A stretch of 64,000 nucleotides of DNA from Orychophragmus violaceus (GCA_030180135.1 CM058239.1:46201270-46265269); one strand, 5' to 3'; counted from the first letter of the stretch, positions 11,390 through 24,941 are shown. Translations and numbers: made by a program. The notes: generated by a model from the sequence alone, not told the origin.

Positions 11390-11874
11390 AATTATATGTT
11401 TGAGCAGACTATCTAGTTATAAGAATATCAATATTTCAAATGTATGGTTTTAAGTGACATTCCGCCGCTTCAGGCGATTTTTTTGAATCTTCCACCGCTT
11501 CGATCAATCGATCGACTTTTGCTTTTGATCTAAAGATCAGACTTGTTTTTTCTTACATCAATTCAACTTTCTTTCCATCAGAAATCTCAATCTCATAGAG
11601 TTGGAGAAGGAGGTTTGAAGATCGTTACAAGAGCTTCGGATCGGAGAAGATCGTTCGCCTTGGACGGTCCACCTCGATGCTCAAAATCAATATTCACGCG
11701 ATCATAACCTTTGTCTTGTGGTCAAGCTTTTAAATCCGAAGTATCAACTTTCCGTTGGCATAAAGAACGCGGTGCCTTGAGCTTGGAATCTGATCGGAAA
11801 GGTTGAAGGACAGGTAAATGACGATGGTACTATCAACTTCTACTTTCAGAATGAATATCAACTTCTAATGGGTA

Positions 11875-12372
11875 TTGGAGAGTGCGCCGCCTAAGTTTAG
11901 AGGATGGTTGCTTGCCATAGATAGATGGACTCATCAACACTATCCCACTTATCTGAAATCAATTACCTTGTGGATCCACATCAACAAGCTCCCCAATCAA
12001 TATCAGCATCGTAACATCGTTGAAAGTATCGGATCTCAGCTGGGACAACTATACATAGATGAGATTCAAATCCTTGAACCGACTCCAACAAAGCCTGCTC
12101 AGGTCTGGGTTAAGATGGACATTGACCAACAAATATCCTTGGTTCATAATGTTTTTCTAATGAGGAATCATACACGGGTTGAGATCGAATTTAGATATGA
12201 TGGTTTACAAAAATTCTATACAACTTGTAGAAGTTTAAGGCATGATGCAGCTGGTTGCAACATTCAGCTCACTCATAATCAGGTTGATGCCCAAATGCTC
12301 ATGATATGTGGTAATACTAATGAAGTATGCACTGAAGAGACACAAGCAGAGGAAGCTCAACTTCTACGATGA
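11875..12372 (+). pseudogene. LINE ORF1 remnant
   Basis: An open stretch of 165 codons carries the DUF4283-like pattern typical of plant LINE ORF1: PKFRGWLLAIDRWTHQ, then ITLWIHINKLPNQY and VWVKMDIDQ. It ends with a remnant of the CCHC knuckle (FYTTCRSLRHDAAGC). The N-terminal part is upstream in other frames, so this is a fragment. The protein would bind RNA in the LINE particle. Confidence 0.75.
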
Positions 12373-12624
12373 CCTCACATTACAACAAGGCAGAAAGCTT
12401 CATCCTCTATTACTCTCCCAATGGCAAGACAACAATTTTCAACACCTATCCCACCAATGCATATTACTGAATCTAATGAACGAGTAGTCATGAGAATATC
12501 ATTCTAAAGAGGAAGTAGATGTACAACGTCCTTTAAAACGATCCAAAAGGCAGAAGACTGATCCACATCCTACTGATCCGATTGAACAAGCTCACCAGCT
12601 CAGTCCCCTTTGCCCACAACCCAA

Positions 12625-14980
12625 TGAGACTTCTTCACTGGAATTGTCAGGGTTCGAGGGACCCCCTGACAGTTTCACCGTTACGGGAGATACAATGAAG
12701 GTTATATCCTGATTTAATGTTCCTCGTGGAGACAAAGAATGGTGTATATTATGTACAATAACTCGGAAGAAGCTTAGGATTTAATAACCACTGATGTATA
12801 CCTTCTCGCGAAACCAGTGGAGGCATGACCATTTTCTGGCACCAAAATGTTCAACTTCATGTTAGTAGGCCATCTCTCAATTTTACAGATGTATATATTC
12901 TCGATGGAGCAACTCGTTTTTGTGTCAGCTATGTATATATGGACATCCTCAGTTGAGGTGGCGTCAAGAATTATGGCGATGAATGCAACATGAAGCAGAT
13001 TCAGGAAGATATCTTACAACACCACGACTTGTTTTGGGGGGTTTCAGTGATATACAAACAAATACAGAAAAGGAAGGACGACCCTTAAGAGAAGAATCAA
13101 GCTTAATTTTTTATCTTCAGAGAAATGATCAATGCTAACTGTTTACAAAAAATCAGAACCGTGGAGGGCTACTTCACTTGGACATGAATGAGCCACAACT
13201 ACACTATCAAGTCCAAAATAGTTAAAGCAATGACAAAAACTCTATGGACATATACCCGAGAGCATATGCACATCTATTGAGATGGCAAAGTTATGATCAT
13301 CGGCCATTACTTCTTTACATGGATGACAAAGAATGGAAAAGCAAAAAACTCTTCATATATGACAGCAGATGGAGGCGAAATCAAGAAGTTAAAGCTATTA
13401 TCGCTCAAACCTGGCATACTCAATGCATACAGTTACTCCTGCAAAATTTACAATAGCCTTGATCTACTGTTGTAATGCCTTGTCACAATGGAAGCGCCAA
13501 CAAAATCAAAACTCTCAGAAAGCAATCATCCAGCTCCAACAACAACTTCAAGCAGAATATGATTCTTCTTAGCTCAATTTTGGTAACATTAAATTGCATT
13601 AAGCACCAACTTTCTAATGCATATTGGCTGGAAGAAGAATATTGGAAGGAACGTAGTGGAGTACAATGGCTTGCTTTAGAAGATCGGAATACTCGTTTCT
13701 TTCATGAATATGTGAAACAGAGAAGAGGAATAAATCGTATAGTTTCTTTTGAGGATGAAGCGTGAACTATTATCACTGAACAACACGATCTTCAATAGCT
13801 TGCCAAAGAGTATTTCCAGAATCTCTTCTCATCAAATGGACCTACCATTTATCCGACCTGCTTTCAGGTATCCCATGCTCTGTCACTCAAGAAATAAATG
13901 ATGCTCTTATCAAATCTTTGGAGTATGCTGAACTGAAACATGAATTATATGATATAAATCCTGGAACAGATGGTATGAGCGTTGGATTCTTTCAACATCA
14001 TTGGGAAACTGTTAAAGTATCTGTCTTCAATTATATAAACCATTTTCCATGAAGGTGTTCTTCCTCACCATATAAACCATACTCACATATTTTTAATCCC
14101 CAAAATTAAATCCCCCACTACATTTAAATATCTTAGGCATATTAGCTTGGCCAATGTTGCTTACAAGCTTATCTCCAAGGTTCTTGTTAATCGGCTTAAA
14201 CCTTGGCTGAATACTCTGCTATCTCCATTTCAGTCAGCCTTTATTCTTGGCCGATATATCACTGACAACCTGCTTATTGGACATGAAATGATTCATTCAT
14301 TGCAAACTCGAAAACTAAAGCATGATTATATGGCTATTAAACTAGATATCACTAAAGCTTTTGATCAAGTAGAGTGGCTATATATTGATGCAGTTATGGA
14401 GCGGATGAGTTGTCACTTAAAATGAAAAAAATGGATTCAAGGTTGTATAACTACAACAACTTACTCAGCTCTTCTCAATGCCACTCATACTCAAAAGATT
14501 TATCCCTAACGAGGTATCCGTCAAGGTGATCCCTTATCACCTCTAACTATTGTGCACTGAAGAATTATCTCGACTCTTACAAACTTTCAATCGAAATAAA
14601 CATTTTCAAGGCTATAAACTATATCAAGGGGGTCATGTCATCACCCATATTTTATATGCAGATGATTCCCTTATCTTTGCCAGAGCTACCATGCAAGATG
14701 ATCACAACCTTAAACGCATTCTGAAAATCTATGAGGATGCATTGAGACAGCAAGTCAACAACAATAAATCCTCATTATTATTCATCAAAGGTACTCCCTC
14801 AAGAACTACTATTGCGGATATTCTAGGTATATCTCAGATTGGTAGTTTTGAAAAATATTTAGGATTACCTGATAGTATAGGAAGAAATAGATCATATACC
14901 TTTGCATAACTTCATCAAAGGATTAAGAAAAAGTTGACTAGTTGGTATACCAAACTTCTGTCACCTGCAGGGAAAGAAAT
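12625..14980 (+). pseudogene. LINE ORF2 (endonuclease, reverse transcriptase), broken
   Basis: The start of the AP-like endonuclease (HWNCQGF) is readable at about 12632. Scattered open stretches follow at 13244-13456 and 13475-13765 (WLALEDRNTRFFHEYVKQRR, a conserved linker to the reverse transcriptase). The reverse transcriptase is seen at 14147-14425 (ISLANVAYKLISKVL, then KLDITKAFDQVEW), at about 14512 (GIRQGDPLSPL) and at 14550-14909 with the catalytic YADDSLIF. Frameshifts and stops separate these, and the frame is cut at 14981 by the H LTR just after LSPAGKEI. Confidence 0.85.
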
Positions 14981-17731
14981 TGTAACATATGTCTCCTACA
15001 CTCTCGAGACAACGTGTCACCAACCCTAACGTATGACTCAAGTATCTCTAATAACCAACATAACTAACTAATCCAATAATGTCTCGTAAATGTAACTATA
15101 CATAATGCAACAACTAAGATAAAAATATGGAAAACACGATAAAACCCCAAAGCACCGATCCAACTAAGCGTCAATCTACTTGTCATGCTCACCTTAGCCT
15201 AGGTCAATTCAAACGAACATACGATGAATGTGTACGAACGGCGGTCACAATTGAAGGACAAACACATTGAATTGCAACACACATACCGTCTAGGGTTCAA
15301 CCTAATCCTCTCGGATCCGATCGGCCTTTTGAGTCGAACTAACTTGGTTTGGTTTTGGTTTAAATACAACCAAGGCTGGAACAAGATAAACACATTGTTC
15401 CAAAGAGTGATCAATATATGTTGCATACAATCACGAAGATGAGAGGCAAGAAAAAGGATGAACGATGGCACATGCTTTGGCAAGCAACGTTGGCCAAAGG
15501 CAACAACACCAACAAAGAAGCGGATATGCGGCAGAGTTGTATTAGAGCAGCCATAGCTGATCAACCGTAGATATGATAGGTCTAGGGTTTATGATAGAGA
15601 AGGTTGCTTACGCCACAAGAAACATCTATGGATCACAAGTGTAACGCCCCTTTCCCATTCTCCGCTGACCGTCGAGCTGACCGGTCAACAATCAAACAAG
15701 AACATGACCGATCGAACCCGAGCAAGTCGAATGGGAAAAGTTCGCCACAGGACGGAGCCAAAGTTAGTTCGGTTTGAGACAAAGGCTCGCACCAATCTAT
15801 CCTCGACTCCGCTATCCTCATATCCATAGTACAAGCGGTACCACTTGCACTACTTCGATGAGTTGTGTCGGTTCGGACTTAAACCTCATATCAGGGAAAC
15901 AATTTCATTTCTGAGTAATCAACATTGAGTACAACGTTTAATAGAATTTTCACAAACAATCGTCAAGTCAAATATACAAAGAAATCAACACACGAAATAA
16001 CAATAACGCCGAACCGAGAAAACACTCAAAAATCACGAATCAAATCCCGTCACAAGCCATCCCGAAACTACACCGAGAACCTCCCGCGTCCGTCGCTGCT
16101 AAACCTGAAAAACACAAAAAGAGTATAATGAGCGATCTAAGATCACCCAGTGAATCGGCTCCCCACTAATGGCTTCTAATCTATCTAAGTCTACAAATTC
16201 CCGCCCCAAAACCCAAAATAATAATCAGCAGGAAAAATAGTCGATCACGCACTACCATGTCGTGATAAACCCAAACATACACAATCAATGCCAGAGATAA
16301 AGTGAATTAAGGGAAATCGAAGGCACTGCGGCACATGTCCTCGATTGGACTCGATCTATCTATCGCGCAATGAAAGAAAGAATAAACAACAATGGGCCCT
16401 ACGAACTCGGTAACTTCCACGGGTTTACATCGTCACCTATATGGTAACTAACCCACGACTCCTAAACGTGTACACAAGGTCCCACGAATAGGACACCGTT
16501 CTCTGTCCATCGATACGCGGTGACTCGGACTACCCCTAGATAGCCAGAGATTCCATGTGATTCGGCCCTAGGACATGACCCCGTATTCTCCGAATCACAC
16601 ACCTACCGGCGTCACCCGATAGGTTAACACCATAACCAGAATCACCGTGATCCGGTTAGGTAAAACCCGAGGATCCAATCGGGTCGGAAGTACCGGAACG
16701 TAAACAAAACCTAGGCTTGCGGAATCTAACGCGTCCTAGAGTCCTATTGCAGAAATGTAAACACGCAGACTCGCTGGGACTCTAGCACAGATCACGCAAT
16801 CAAGAACCATAATAATAATAACAGTTCCCAACCATTCCGCAAGCCACTACACTACCACACCACCGCTCTGACTAGGTAAGATACCTAGTCAGCACCAACT
16901 AACTTACCCGGTCCCGTGACCGGAGTAAGTGTCCACAATGACTGCTCAGCCCAACACCGAGCAGTCTAACAAACCTGCACACAAAGCTCAACACAACACC
17001 ATAATCACAACAATCAATCACGCAATCACAATCAAAGAAGGCCTATTAGGGTTTCTAAGTCTTTTAATTCATTCTTATCCGCTACCTTGGGTTAGCGGAT
17101 TGCTAACCCGTAGACGGCTTACAACACACACCATTTCCTTATTATCTCATTCTAGATATCTTTTAATAACTCCTCGATCCGTCGGTTTAGAGTTAGTAAA
17201 ATTACTAACTCCCCGACGTCTCATTATTAACTAATTGATTCATTACCCAATCCCGCTATTAAACCTAAATCCCAATCCCGTTATAGTATTCTATACGTTC
17301 GTTTAGGTTTAATTCGTATTTTAATGTTTTCTTAATTCCCGTATATAGATTCATTAATTATCGTTCTTATACAATATATATGCATATACGATCCTATTCA
17401 AATGGTATCTATATGAATGCATCAATCAATCGTTACTAACAACCTAGCGGCACACAATTGATTAACCTTTTTAATTCTAAAACCTTAATCATGCATAATC
17501 GGTCCTATCCGGTTTATTTTGAAACAACCAATTAATTATTAATTACTACTTAGATTCATTAACGGGTATGCAACCTAAGACTATGGTTTAGTAATTTCCG
17601 GTCTAAATGATTCTACGAGTTTTTGAGCCGACTCACAGTGTTATTATGACGACGGATGGATGGATTGACGGAACTCCGAGACCCGACACGAACCTGTTGC
17701 TAACCCGAACCTTCCCCGAACCTACGTTGCT

Positions 17732-17759
17732 TTGACCCGACCTTGACCCGCACTTGACC
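17732..17759 (+). promoter_or_regulatory. Three W-boxes at 11-bp spacing in LARD-1 LTR
   Basis: TTGACC starts at 17732, 17743 and 17754, and again in the other LTR at 23440, 23451 and 23462. TTGAC(C/T) is the core bound by WRKY factors. Regulation is inferred. Confidence 0.5.
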
Positions 17760-18190
17760 TTGGTGATTCCGAACCTCCGGATAACCCTCATATGATGGCT
17801 ACTACAACCGTCTATCCTATTTCTAAATAAAAGAAATCCGGTTTATCGGGAAGATTATTACGTCGGAAAAATTCCTTTCCGAAGAATATTCTTTAGAATA
17901 TTCCGACGTATTAATATTCCTTTCCCCATCTTTCTTCTATTTTTCTCACTCTCTCTCTCCTCCTTTTCTCTCTCTCCTCCGGCTCCTCCTTCTTCTCTCC
18001 TCCCTCCGGCTTCTCCTTCTTCTCTCCTCCCTCCGGCTTCTTCTTCTCCCGGCTCCTCCTCCTCCTCCTTCTTCTTGCCGCCTCCTTCTTCTTCTTCTTC
18101 TTCCTCCCTTCTCCCTCTCTTCTTTCTCTCTTCTTCACTACTCTTGTTGAGAAGTGTTTTTGGTGTGAAGAAAAGTGAGGGGTGGAGGCC

Positions 18191-18200
18191 TCCTTTTATA
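18191..18200 (-). promoter_or_regulatory. LARD-1 LTR TATA box (3' LTR copy)
   Basis: TATAAAAGGA on the minus strand, about 870 bp from the upstream end of the LTR and just before the CT-rich leader. It is a strong TATA match. Confidence 0.65.
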
Positions 18201-19066
18201 GCTAAAGTGAAGAGATCTCCACCTTCCACTTGTTACCTCTTCTTCTCCATCTTAAGGCACGACCTCTCCACCAAAAACCATCCACAAACAATGCATTTGA
18301 TCATCCAACATCCACTTGTAGCCTCCTCCATGCAGCCCTTGGATTGATGACAACACATCTTTGGAGATTCATGCACCTAAGAAGCTTCTATTTTTTGGGC
18401 TCAAATTTCGTGGCCCATGCTTCATACTGAGCTGGATTTAGGTCCAATATGGTCTTGGTAAACTGTCACAAATACCCTGACTCAAGCCCAAGCCTCAAGG
18501 AATTTAGTTTGAATTTTTAAGCCTTAATAACCCATTAAGGACTCAAAATTAATAACTTGATATAGACATCAAATCTTGCTGAATCCTTTTAACCATATCT
18601 TCTTCATCTTCTAATGTAGCTTCTGTCAAAATTTCATAATTTTTGGTGGAATTTAGAGGGTCTTCTTTCTTGCACGAACGATGTATCGGTTTCTCGGAAA
18701 AACTGGCTTTACGTTGAATATTTTAAAAATCCTTTAGCTTCTTCTACAAATCCACCAAGTCTCATTTTAAGATTCTAGAAGATCTTAGATGAATTTAGAA
18801 ATTTGAATCGCCTCAAACGGACACCCGTAGCTCCCGTTATGGATTTTACAAGTTTTATCGGTTCTATCGGTTTCCTTTCCCGATAGTCCGTAAAACTCGT
18901 TTAATCTTCGTTTCTTCCACGTCTGGTCTTCTAAATGTTCTTTTGGACAAAAATAAGAACACTTGGCCCGTCTCCACTTCCAGATCGCATTTTGGTAAAA
19001 TTACCAAAATGCCCTCCATTGACTTCTCTGCTGCCCGTTGACTATTTCTTGGAACAAGATATTACA

Positions 19067-19102
19067 TTCTTCCCCACTTACAGGAATTCGGTCCCCGAAT
19101 TC
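19067..19102 (-). other. LARD-1 polypurine tract and adjacent palindrome
   Basis: The minus strand reads GTAAGTGGGGAAGAA directly before the LTR start TGTAATATC: a typical polypurine tract. Next to it the palindrome GAATTCGG-TCC-CCGAATTC occupies 19084-19102. The same layout occurs in LARD-2, H and G2. Confidence 0.85.
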
Positions 19103-20600
19103 TCCGTTACTAAAAACTTCGAATCGGAAACGGAACTCTGTAAGCCGCCACGACTGAACTAATTCAAGTGCTCCGACGCTCGAACTCTGAATCAACTGAG
19201 CGGCACTCCCAATGTTCACTAACTTCTGAAACACGATCTTTCACCAACCCAAATTACCGACGTCTTGAACTCCTTGACTCACGATCACTTCTGGTTCCTA
19301 CATCTCATTGCTTTGTTGACTCCAATCTTGATTCTTGAAACCATTGATCCTGACTGAACTGCTCCACTCGAGTTTCTGATTCCATCTGCGCCAACTGACG
19401 ATTTCCTCAACCGATATTCTGACTTCCCCACTTTGCTTAGACCTCCGTGAATGGTACAATACCGACTCTCCCTCCATTCTCGATACTCGTTTCATCTTTA
19501 CTGTTCATCGTTCCCTGTCGACATTCTGATAATATCGACGTTCCTCCTTGAACCGCCATACTCATGCACACCTTGGACTTTCTCGATCACTGAACTCCAC
19601 GCTTCATGGATATCAAACCGCCTTTCCTTTGACAACCTCGAGCTGATCCAAAACTGTCACTGATGCTTCCAAATTTCTCTGCTAACTCATACCCATCTGC
19701 TTACGTCTGCCATTGATACCCGTACTCGTAACTGACTTGCTGCCAATCTCGGGTCAAACTACTTCATGAGCACCATCTTGTTTCTAGGGTTCGGGTTCGG
19801 TCTCGTGTCCTCGTCAAATCGTCCATCACGTCCTACATCAACAACCTCAACAACACTGGAACGGTTAGACCTCTTTTAACTTAATCCCGATATCACTTCC
19901 TCATAGAAATATGGTTACTTAGTCATGTACCTTACGGTCACACATGGCTAAATAACAATAGCCTATCATTCCGCTCAATCTCGAATAAGTTTTCTAAAAA
20001 CCGCTTTATCAATTATGAGCTTACCAAAAACAATTATAACCAAGCAAACCAAACGATCTCGTTAATCAAAAATCACTTTTAGCAACCTAGCGATTAAACG
20101 AAATGCAGAGATTCAAAATCAACAACTACCAACCTAGCGAGCAATCAAAACATCAATCAATTCAACATTCTAATACCCTAACAAGGCAATCAATCACACA
20201 CAATCAATCAAGCAAATCGGCAAATACGATCGTCTCTTAGGGTCGTGGTAACCGTCTGCTCAGACCATCATTTGCTTTCACGTTATAATCATATTGCATT
20301 TATTATCCCAACTCATGCAGTAAGATCACTTCGTTACTTAAACGACAAATACCGAATACCCCACATCCACTACGTAAATAAAACATCTATTCACCGCATA
20401 GAGTTTTAAATACGTAGGTCCGTCGAAGTATACATACTCGCGGTTACCAATCCGTCCCAAACGAAACACCGCTACACACAACTGAATCGTTAGAGACGAA
20501 CGCAAGCCGATATACACACATCAAAAGGGAGTTAGAGCCCTTACTTACCTGGGCCTAATCTACTTCCTAATTTCCAACATGAGCGGTACAACTCATGCGG
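19103..20600 (-). other. LARD-1 interior, non-coding part
   Basis: No gene is visible. The stretch aligns, with substantial divergence, to the LARD-2 interior at 48650-49970 (for example around 19790-19960 versus the reverse of 49340-49530), so it is family sequence and not captured host DNA. Confidence 0.7.
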
Positions 20601-20603
20601 ATC

Positions 20604-21115
20604 CTAACTAACAGGTGCGCCAGGAGGATGGAATGAGTGTGGTGGTGGTGGTGTCATAGCGATGCAATCTCGATCATGACGGAAATAAAGCGCAATGTAC
20701 GTCTCGGCCAAAAATGAAACAAGGCAGGAGCTATGCTGGTGATGTCGACAAGTGATACTCCTGGGTAACAATAGTGGTGATGATGGAAACATCGGGTGGT
20801 GGTGGCTGCTGCCGAGTGACCCCGAACACTTGAGTCTCAGATAACTTGATCACCATGTCATCGGGAACGAATATCGGCGATGCACGCGTTTCTGAAGGTG
20901 GTACTCCGGATGTAGCTGTATCATAAGGTGGCCCTAGAATGAGTGGAGCGGTCAACTGGCTTGATACTGGTAATAACGTGCCCCGGAATAGGCTGCGAAA
21001 CACATGAATACTCTGCAGACTGGGAGTATGGCCCTGGACTAACTGGAGTAGATTCAATCGACTCACGGTCCTCCACGCTGATGTCGCTCATCATGTCGTC
21101 GCAAACCACATACAC
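20604..21115 (-). pseudogene. LARD-1 gag remnant
   Basis: Overlapping short minus-strand frames include a proline-rich HPPGAP segment that matches PFPPGAP in the LARD-2 gag fragment at about 48545. Where LARD-2 has the knuckle CQVCGRAGHDAYLC, LARD-1 reads CLVSFLAETYIALY, so the zinc ligands are lost. The region nearest the primer site is also broken. LARD-1 thus carries only a decayed gag yet moved recently. Confidence 0.5.
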
Positions 21116-21329
21116 ACACTAATCCTCCTAGGACAACTCTGCTGTAAGACTGCAATCAAAAACATAAGACAAGTTAGTACAAGTAATACAAAAATCTACT
21201 TTCCCATCCCAACCCCGGGTTTAACGGACGCGGCTCGGTTTCCTAATGGATGCTTGTGTGACACGTTTGACTCGATAAAACACGGAAAATACTCAAAAAT
21301 GAAATGTTTCGAAACCCATGCAGAACCAT

Positions 21330-21341
21330 GCTCTGATACCA
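21330..21341 (-). other. LARD-1 primer binding site
   Basis: On the minus strand it reads TGGTATCAGAGC (plus: GCTCTGATACCA), six bases inside the LTR at 21348. It fixes the element on the minus strand. Confidence 0.9.
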
Positions 21342-21347
21342 CCTTTC

Positions 21348-24300
21348 TGTAACGCCCCTTTCCCATTCTCCGCTGACCGTCGAGCTGACCGGTCAACAAT
21401 CAAACAAGAACATGACCGATCGAACCCGAGCAAGTCGAATGGGAAAAGTTCGCCACAGGACGGAGCCAAAGTTAGTTCGGTTTGAGACAAAGGCTCGCAC
21501 CAATCTATCCTCGACTCCGCTATCCTCATATCCATAGTACAAGCGGTACCACTTGCACTACTTCGATGAGTTGTGTCGGTTCGGACTTAAACCTCATATC
21601 AGGGAAACAATTTCATTTCTGAGTAATCAACATTGAGTACAACGTTTAATAGAATTTTCACAAACAATCGTCAAGTCAAATATACAAAGAAATCAACACA
21701 CGAAATAACAATAACGCCGAACCGAGAAAACACTCAAAAATCACGAATCAAATCCCGTCACAAGCCATCCCGAAACTACACCGAGAACCTCCCGCGTCCG
21801 TCGCTGCTAAACCTGAAAAACACAAAAAGAGTATAATGAGCGATCTAAGATCACCCAGTGAATCGGCTCCCCACTAATGGCTTCTAATCTATCTAAGTCT
21901 ACAAATTCCCGCCCCAAAACCCAAAATAATAATCAGCAGGAAAAATAGTCGATCACGCACTACCATGTCGTGATAAACCCAAACATACACAATCAATGCC
22001 AGAGATAAAGTGAATTAAGGGAAATCGAAGGCACTGCGGCACATGTCCTCGATTGGACTCGATCTATCTATCGCGCAATGAAAGAAAGAATAAACAACAA
22101 TGGGCCCTACGAACTCGGTAACTTCCACGGGTTTACATCGTCACCTATATGGTAACTAACCCACGACTCCTAAACGTGTACACAAGGTCCCACGAATAGG
22201 ACACCGTTCTCTGTCCATCGATACGCGGTGACTCGGACTACCCCTAGATAGCCAGAGATTCCATGTGATTCGGCCCTAGGACATGACCCCGTATTCTCCG
22301 AATCACACACCTACCGGCGTCACCCGATAGGTTAACACCATAACCAGAATCACCGTGATCCGGTTAGGTAAAACCCGAGGATCCAATCGGGTCGGAAGTA
22401 CCGGAACGTAAACAAAACCTAGGCTTGCGGAATCTAACGCGTCCTAGAGTCCTATTGCAGAAATGTAAACACGCAGACTCGCTGGGACTCTAGCACAGAT
22501 CACGCAATCAAGAACCATAATAATAATAACAGTTCCCAACCATTCCGCAAGCCACTACACTACCACACCACCGCTCTGACTAGGTAAGATACCTAGTCAG
22601 CACCAACTAACTTACCCGGTCCCGTGACCGGAGTAAGTGTCCACAATGACTGCTCAGCCCAACACCGAGCAGTCTAACAAACCTGTACACAAAGCTCAAC
22701 ACAACACCATAATCACAACAATCAATCACGCAATCACAATCAAAGAAGGCCTATTAGGGTTTCTAAGTCTTTTAATTCATTCTTATCCGCTACCTTGGGT
22801 TAGCGGATTGCTAACCCGTAGACGGCTTACAACACACACCATTTCCTTATTATCTCATTCTAGATATCTTTTAATAACTCCTCGATCCGTCGGTTTAGAG
22901 TTAGTAAAATTACTAACTCCCCGACGTCTCATTATTAACTAATTGATTCATTACCCAATCCCGCTATTAAACCTAAATCCCAATCCCGTTATAGTATTCT
23001 ATACGTTCGTTTGGGTTTAATTCGTATTTTAATGTTTTCTTAATTCCCGTATATAGATTCATTAATTATCGTTCTTATACAATATATATGCATATACGAT
23101 CCTATTCAAATGGTATCTATATGAATGCATCAATCAATCGTTACTAACAACCTAGCGGCACACAATTGATTAACCTTTTTAATTCTAAAACCTTAATCAT
23201 GCATAATCGGTCCTATCCGGTTTATTTTGAAACAACCAATTAATTATTAATTACTACTTAGATTCATTAACGGGTATGCAACCTAAGACTATGGTTTAGT
23301 AATTTCCGGTCTAAATGATTTTACGAGTTTTCGAGCCGACTCACAGTGTTATTATGACGACGGATGGATGGATTGACGGAACTCCGAGACCCGACACGAA
23401 CCTGTTGCTAACCCGAACCTTCCCCGAACCTACGTTGCTTTGACCCGACCTTGACCCGCACTTGACCTTGGTGATTCCGAACCTCCGGATAACCCTCATA
23501 TGATGGCTACTACAACCGTCTATCCTATTTCTAAATAAAAGAAATCCGGTTTATCGGGAAGATTATTACGTCGGAAAAATTCCTTTCCGAAGAATATTCT
23601 TTAGAATATTCCGACGTATTAATATTCCTTTCCCCATCTTTCTTCTATTTTTCTCACTCTCTCTCTCCTCCTTTTCTCTCTCTCCTCCGGCTCCTCCTTC
23701 TTCTCTCCTCCCTCCGGCTTCTCCTTCTTCTCTCCTCCCTCCGGCTTCTTCTTCTCCCGGCTCCTCCTCCTCCTCCTTCTTCTTGCCGCCTCCTTCTTCT
23801 TCTTCTTCTTCTTCCTCCCTTCTCCCTCTCTTCTTTCTCTCTTCTTCACTACTCTTGTTGAGAAGTGTTTTTGGTGTGAAGAAAAGTGAGGGGTGGAGGC
23901 CTCCTTTTATAGCTAAAGTGAAGAGATCTCCACCTTCCACTTGTTACCTCTTCTTCTCCATCTTAAGGCACGACCTCTCCACCAAAAACCATCCACAAAC
24001 AATGCATTTGATCATCCACCATCCACTTGTAGCCTCCTCCATGCAGCCCTTGGATTGATGACAACACATCTTTGGAGATTCATGCACCTAAGAAGCTTCT
24101 ATTTCTTGGGCTCAAATTTCGTGGCCCATGCTTCATACTGAGCTGGATTTAGGTCCAATATGGTCTTGGTAAACTGTCACAAATACCCTGACTCAAGCCC
24201 AAGCCTCAAGGAATTTAGTTTGAATTTTTAAGCCTTAATAACCCATTAAGGACTCAAAATTCATAACTTGATCTAGACATCAAATCTTGCTGAATCCTTT

Positions 24301-24777
24301 TAACCATATCTTCTTCATCTTCTAATGTAGCTTCTGTCAAAATTTCATAATTTTTGGTGGAATTTAGAGGGTCTTCTTTCTTGCACGAACGATGTATCGG
24401 TTTCTCGGAAAAACTGGCTTTACGTTGAATATTTTAAAAATCCTTTAGCTTCTTCTACAAATCCACCAAGTCTCATTTTAAGATTCTATAAGATCTTAGA
24501 TGAATTTAGAAATTTGAATCGCCTCAAACGGACACCCGTAGCTCCCGTTATGGATTTTACAAGTTTTATCGGTTCTATCGGTTTCCTTTCCCGATAGTCC
24601 GTAAAACTCGTTTAATCTTCGTTTCTTCCACGTCTGGTCTTCTAAATGTTCTTTTGGACAAAAATAAGAACACTTGGCCCGTCTCCACTTCCAGATCGCA
24701 TTTTGGTAAAATTACCAAAATGCCCTCCGTTGACTTCTCTGCTGCCCGTTGACTATTTCTTGGAACAGGATATTACA
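21348..24777 (-). repeat. LARD-1 5' LTR
   Basis: It is 3430 bp, TGTAACGCC to GATATTACA in plus coordinates. The differences from the other LTR include one extra CTT in the CT-rich tract and one 1-bp indel near the start. Confidence 0.95.
23902..23911 (-). promoter_or_regulatory. LARD-1 LTR TATA box (5' LTR copy)
   Basis: TATAAAAGGA on the minus strand; as part of the 5' LTR this is the copy that would drive the element transcript. Confidence 0.65.
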
Positions 24778-24941
24778 ACAAGGACCAGCTTCGTCGTTGT
24801 GGAGTTTTATCTCAGGTGATGCATGCTTCATCCTCCAATGTCAAGCGGCTTCTCATGTTACAAATCAGAGACAAGCAATGGTGAGATACGGTGTCTTCGA
24901 CTCCTATTCTCCACGTTTTCTCTCGAATCTGATCGATGACG

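Larger units (their letters stand above)
11390..14980 (+). mobile_element. LINE (L1-type non-LTR retrotransposon), degenerate
   Basis: It contains an ORF1 with a plant LINE gag-like domain followed by a broken ORF2 with endonuclease and reverse transcriptase pieces. It interrupts the Copia-1 3' LTR on the left, and on the right is cut inside ORF2 by the LTR of gypsy element H at 14981. The missing 3' end and poly-A tail should lie beyond H but are not found, so the far side was lost. Confidence 0.8.
15641..19066 (-). repeat. LARD-1 3' LTR
   Basis: It is 3426 bp, TGTAACGCC at the left to GATATTACA at the right in plus coordinates. It matches 21348-24777 almost base for base. A CT-rich tract at about 17945-18135 creates long charged artificial reading frames on the minus strand that I do not treat as genes. 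Confidence 0.95.
15641..24777 (-). mobile_element. LARD-1: giant-LTR, almost non-coding retrotransposon
   Basis: This 9.1-kb element is flanked by ACAAG at 15636-15640 and 24778-24782. It has 3.43-kb LTRs and a 2.28-kb interior without gag-pol. The primer site (21341-21330) and purine tract (19079-19067) show that it lies on the minus strand. The LTRs differ by about 11 substitutions and two small indels in 3.4 kb (0.3%), so insertion is recent. Long LTRs around a short non-coding centre fit the LARD class, which moves using enzymes from other elements. Confidence 0.9.

Noticed and set aside
17858..18229. Glutamate/arginine-rich minus-strand frame and its copy at 23566-23940
   Set aside because: Produced by the CT-rich microsatellite in the LARD-1 LTR; it differs between LTRs by one repeat unit.
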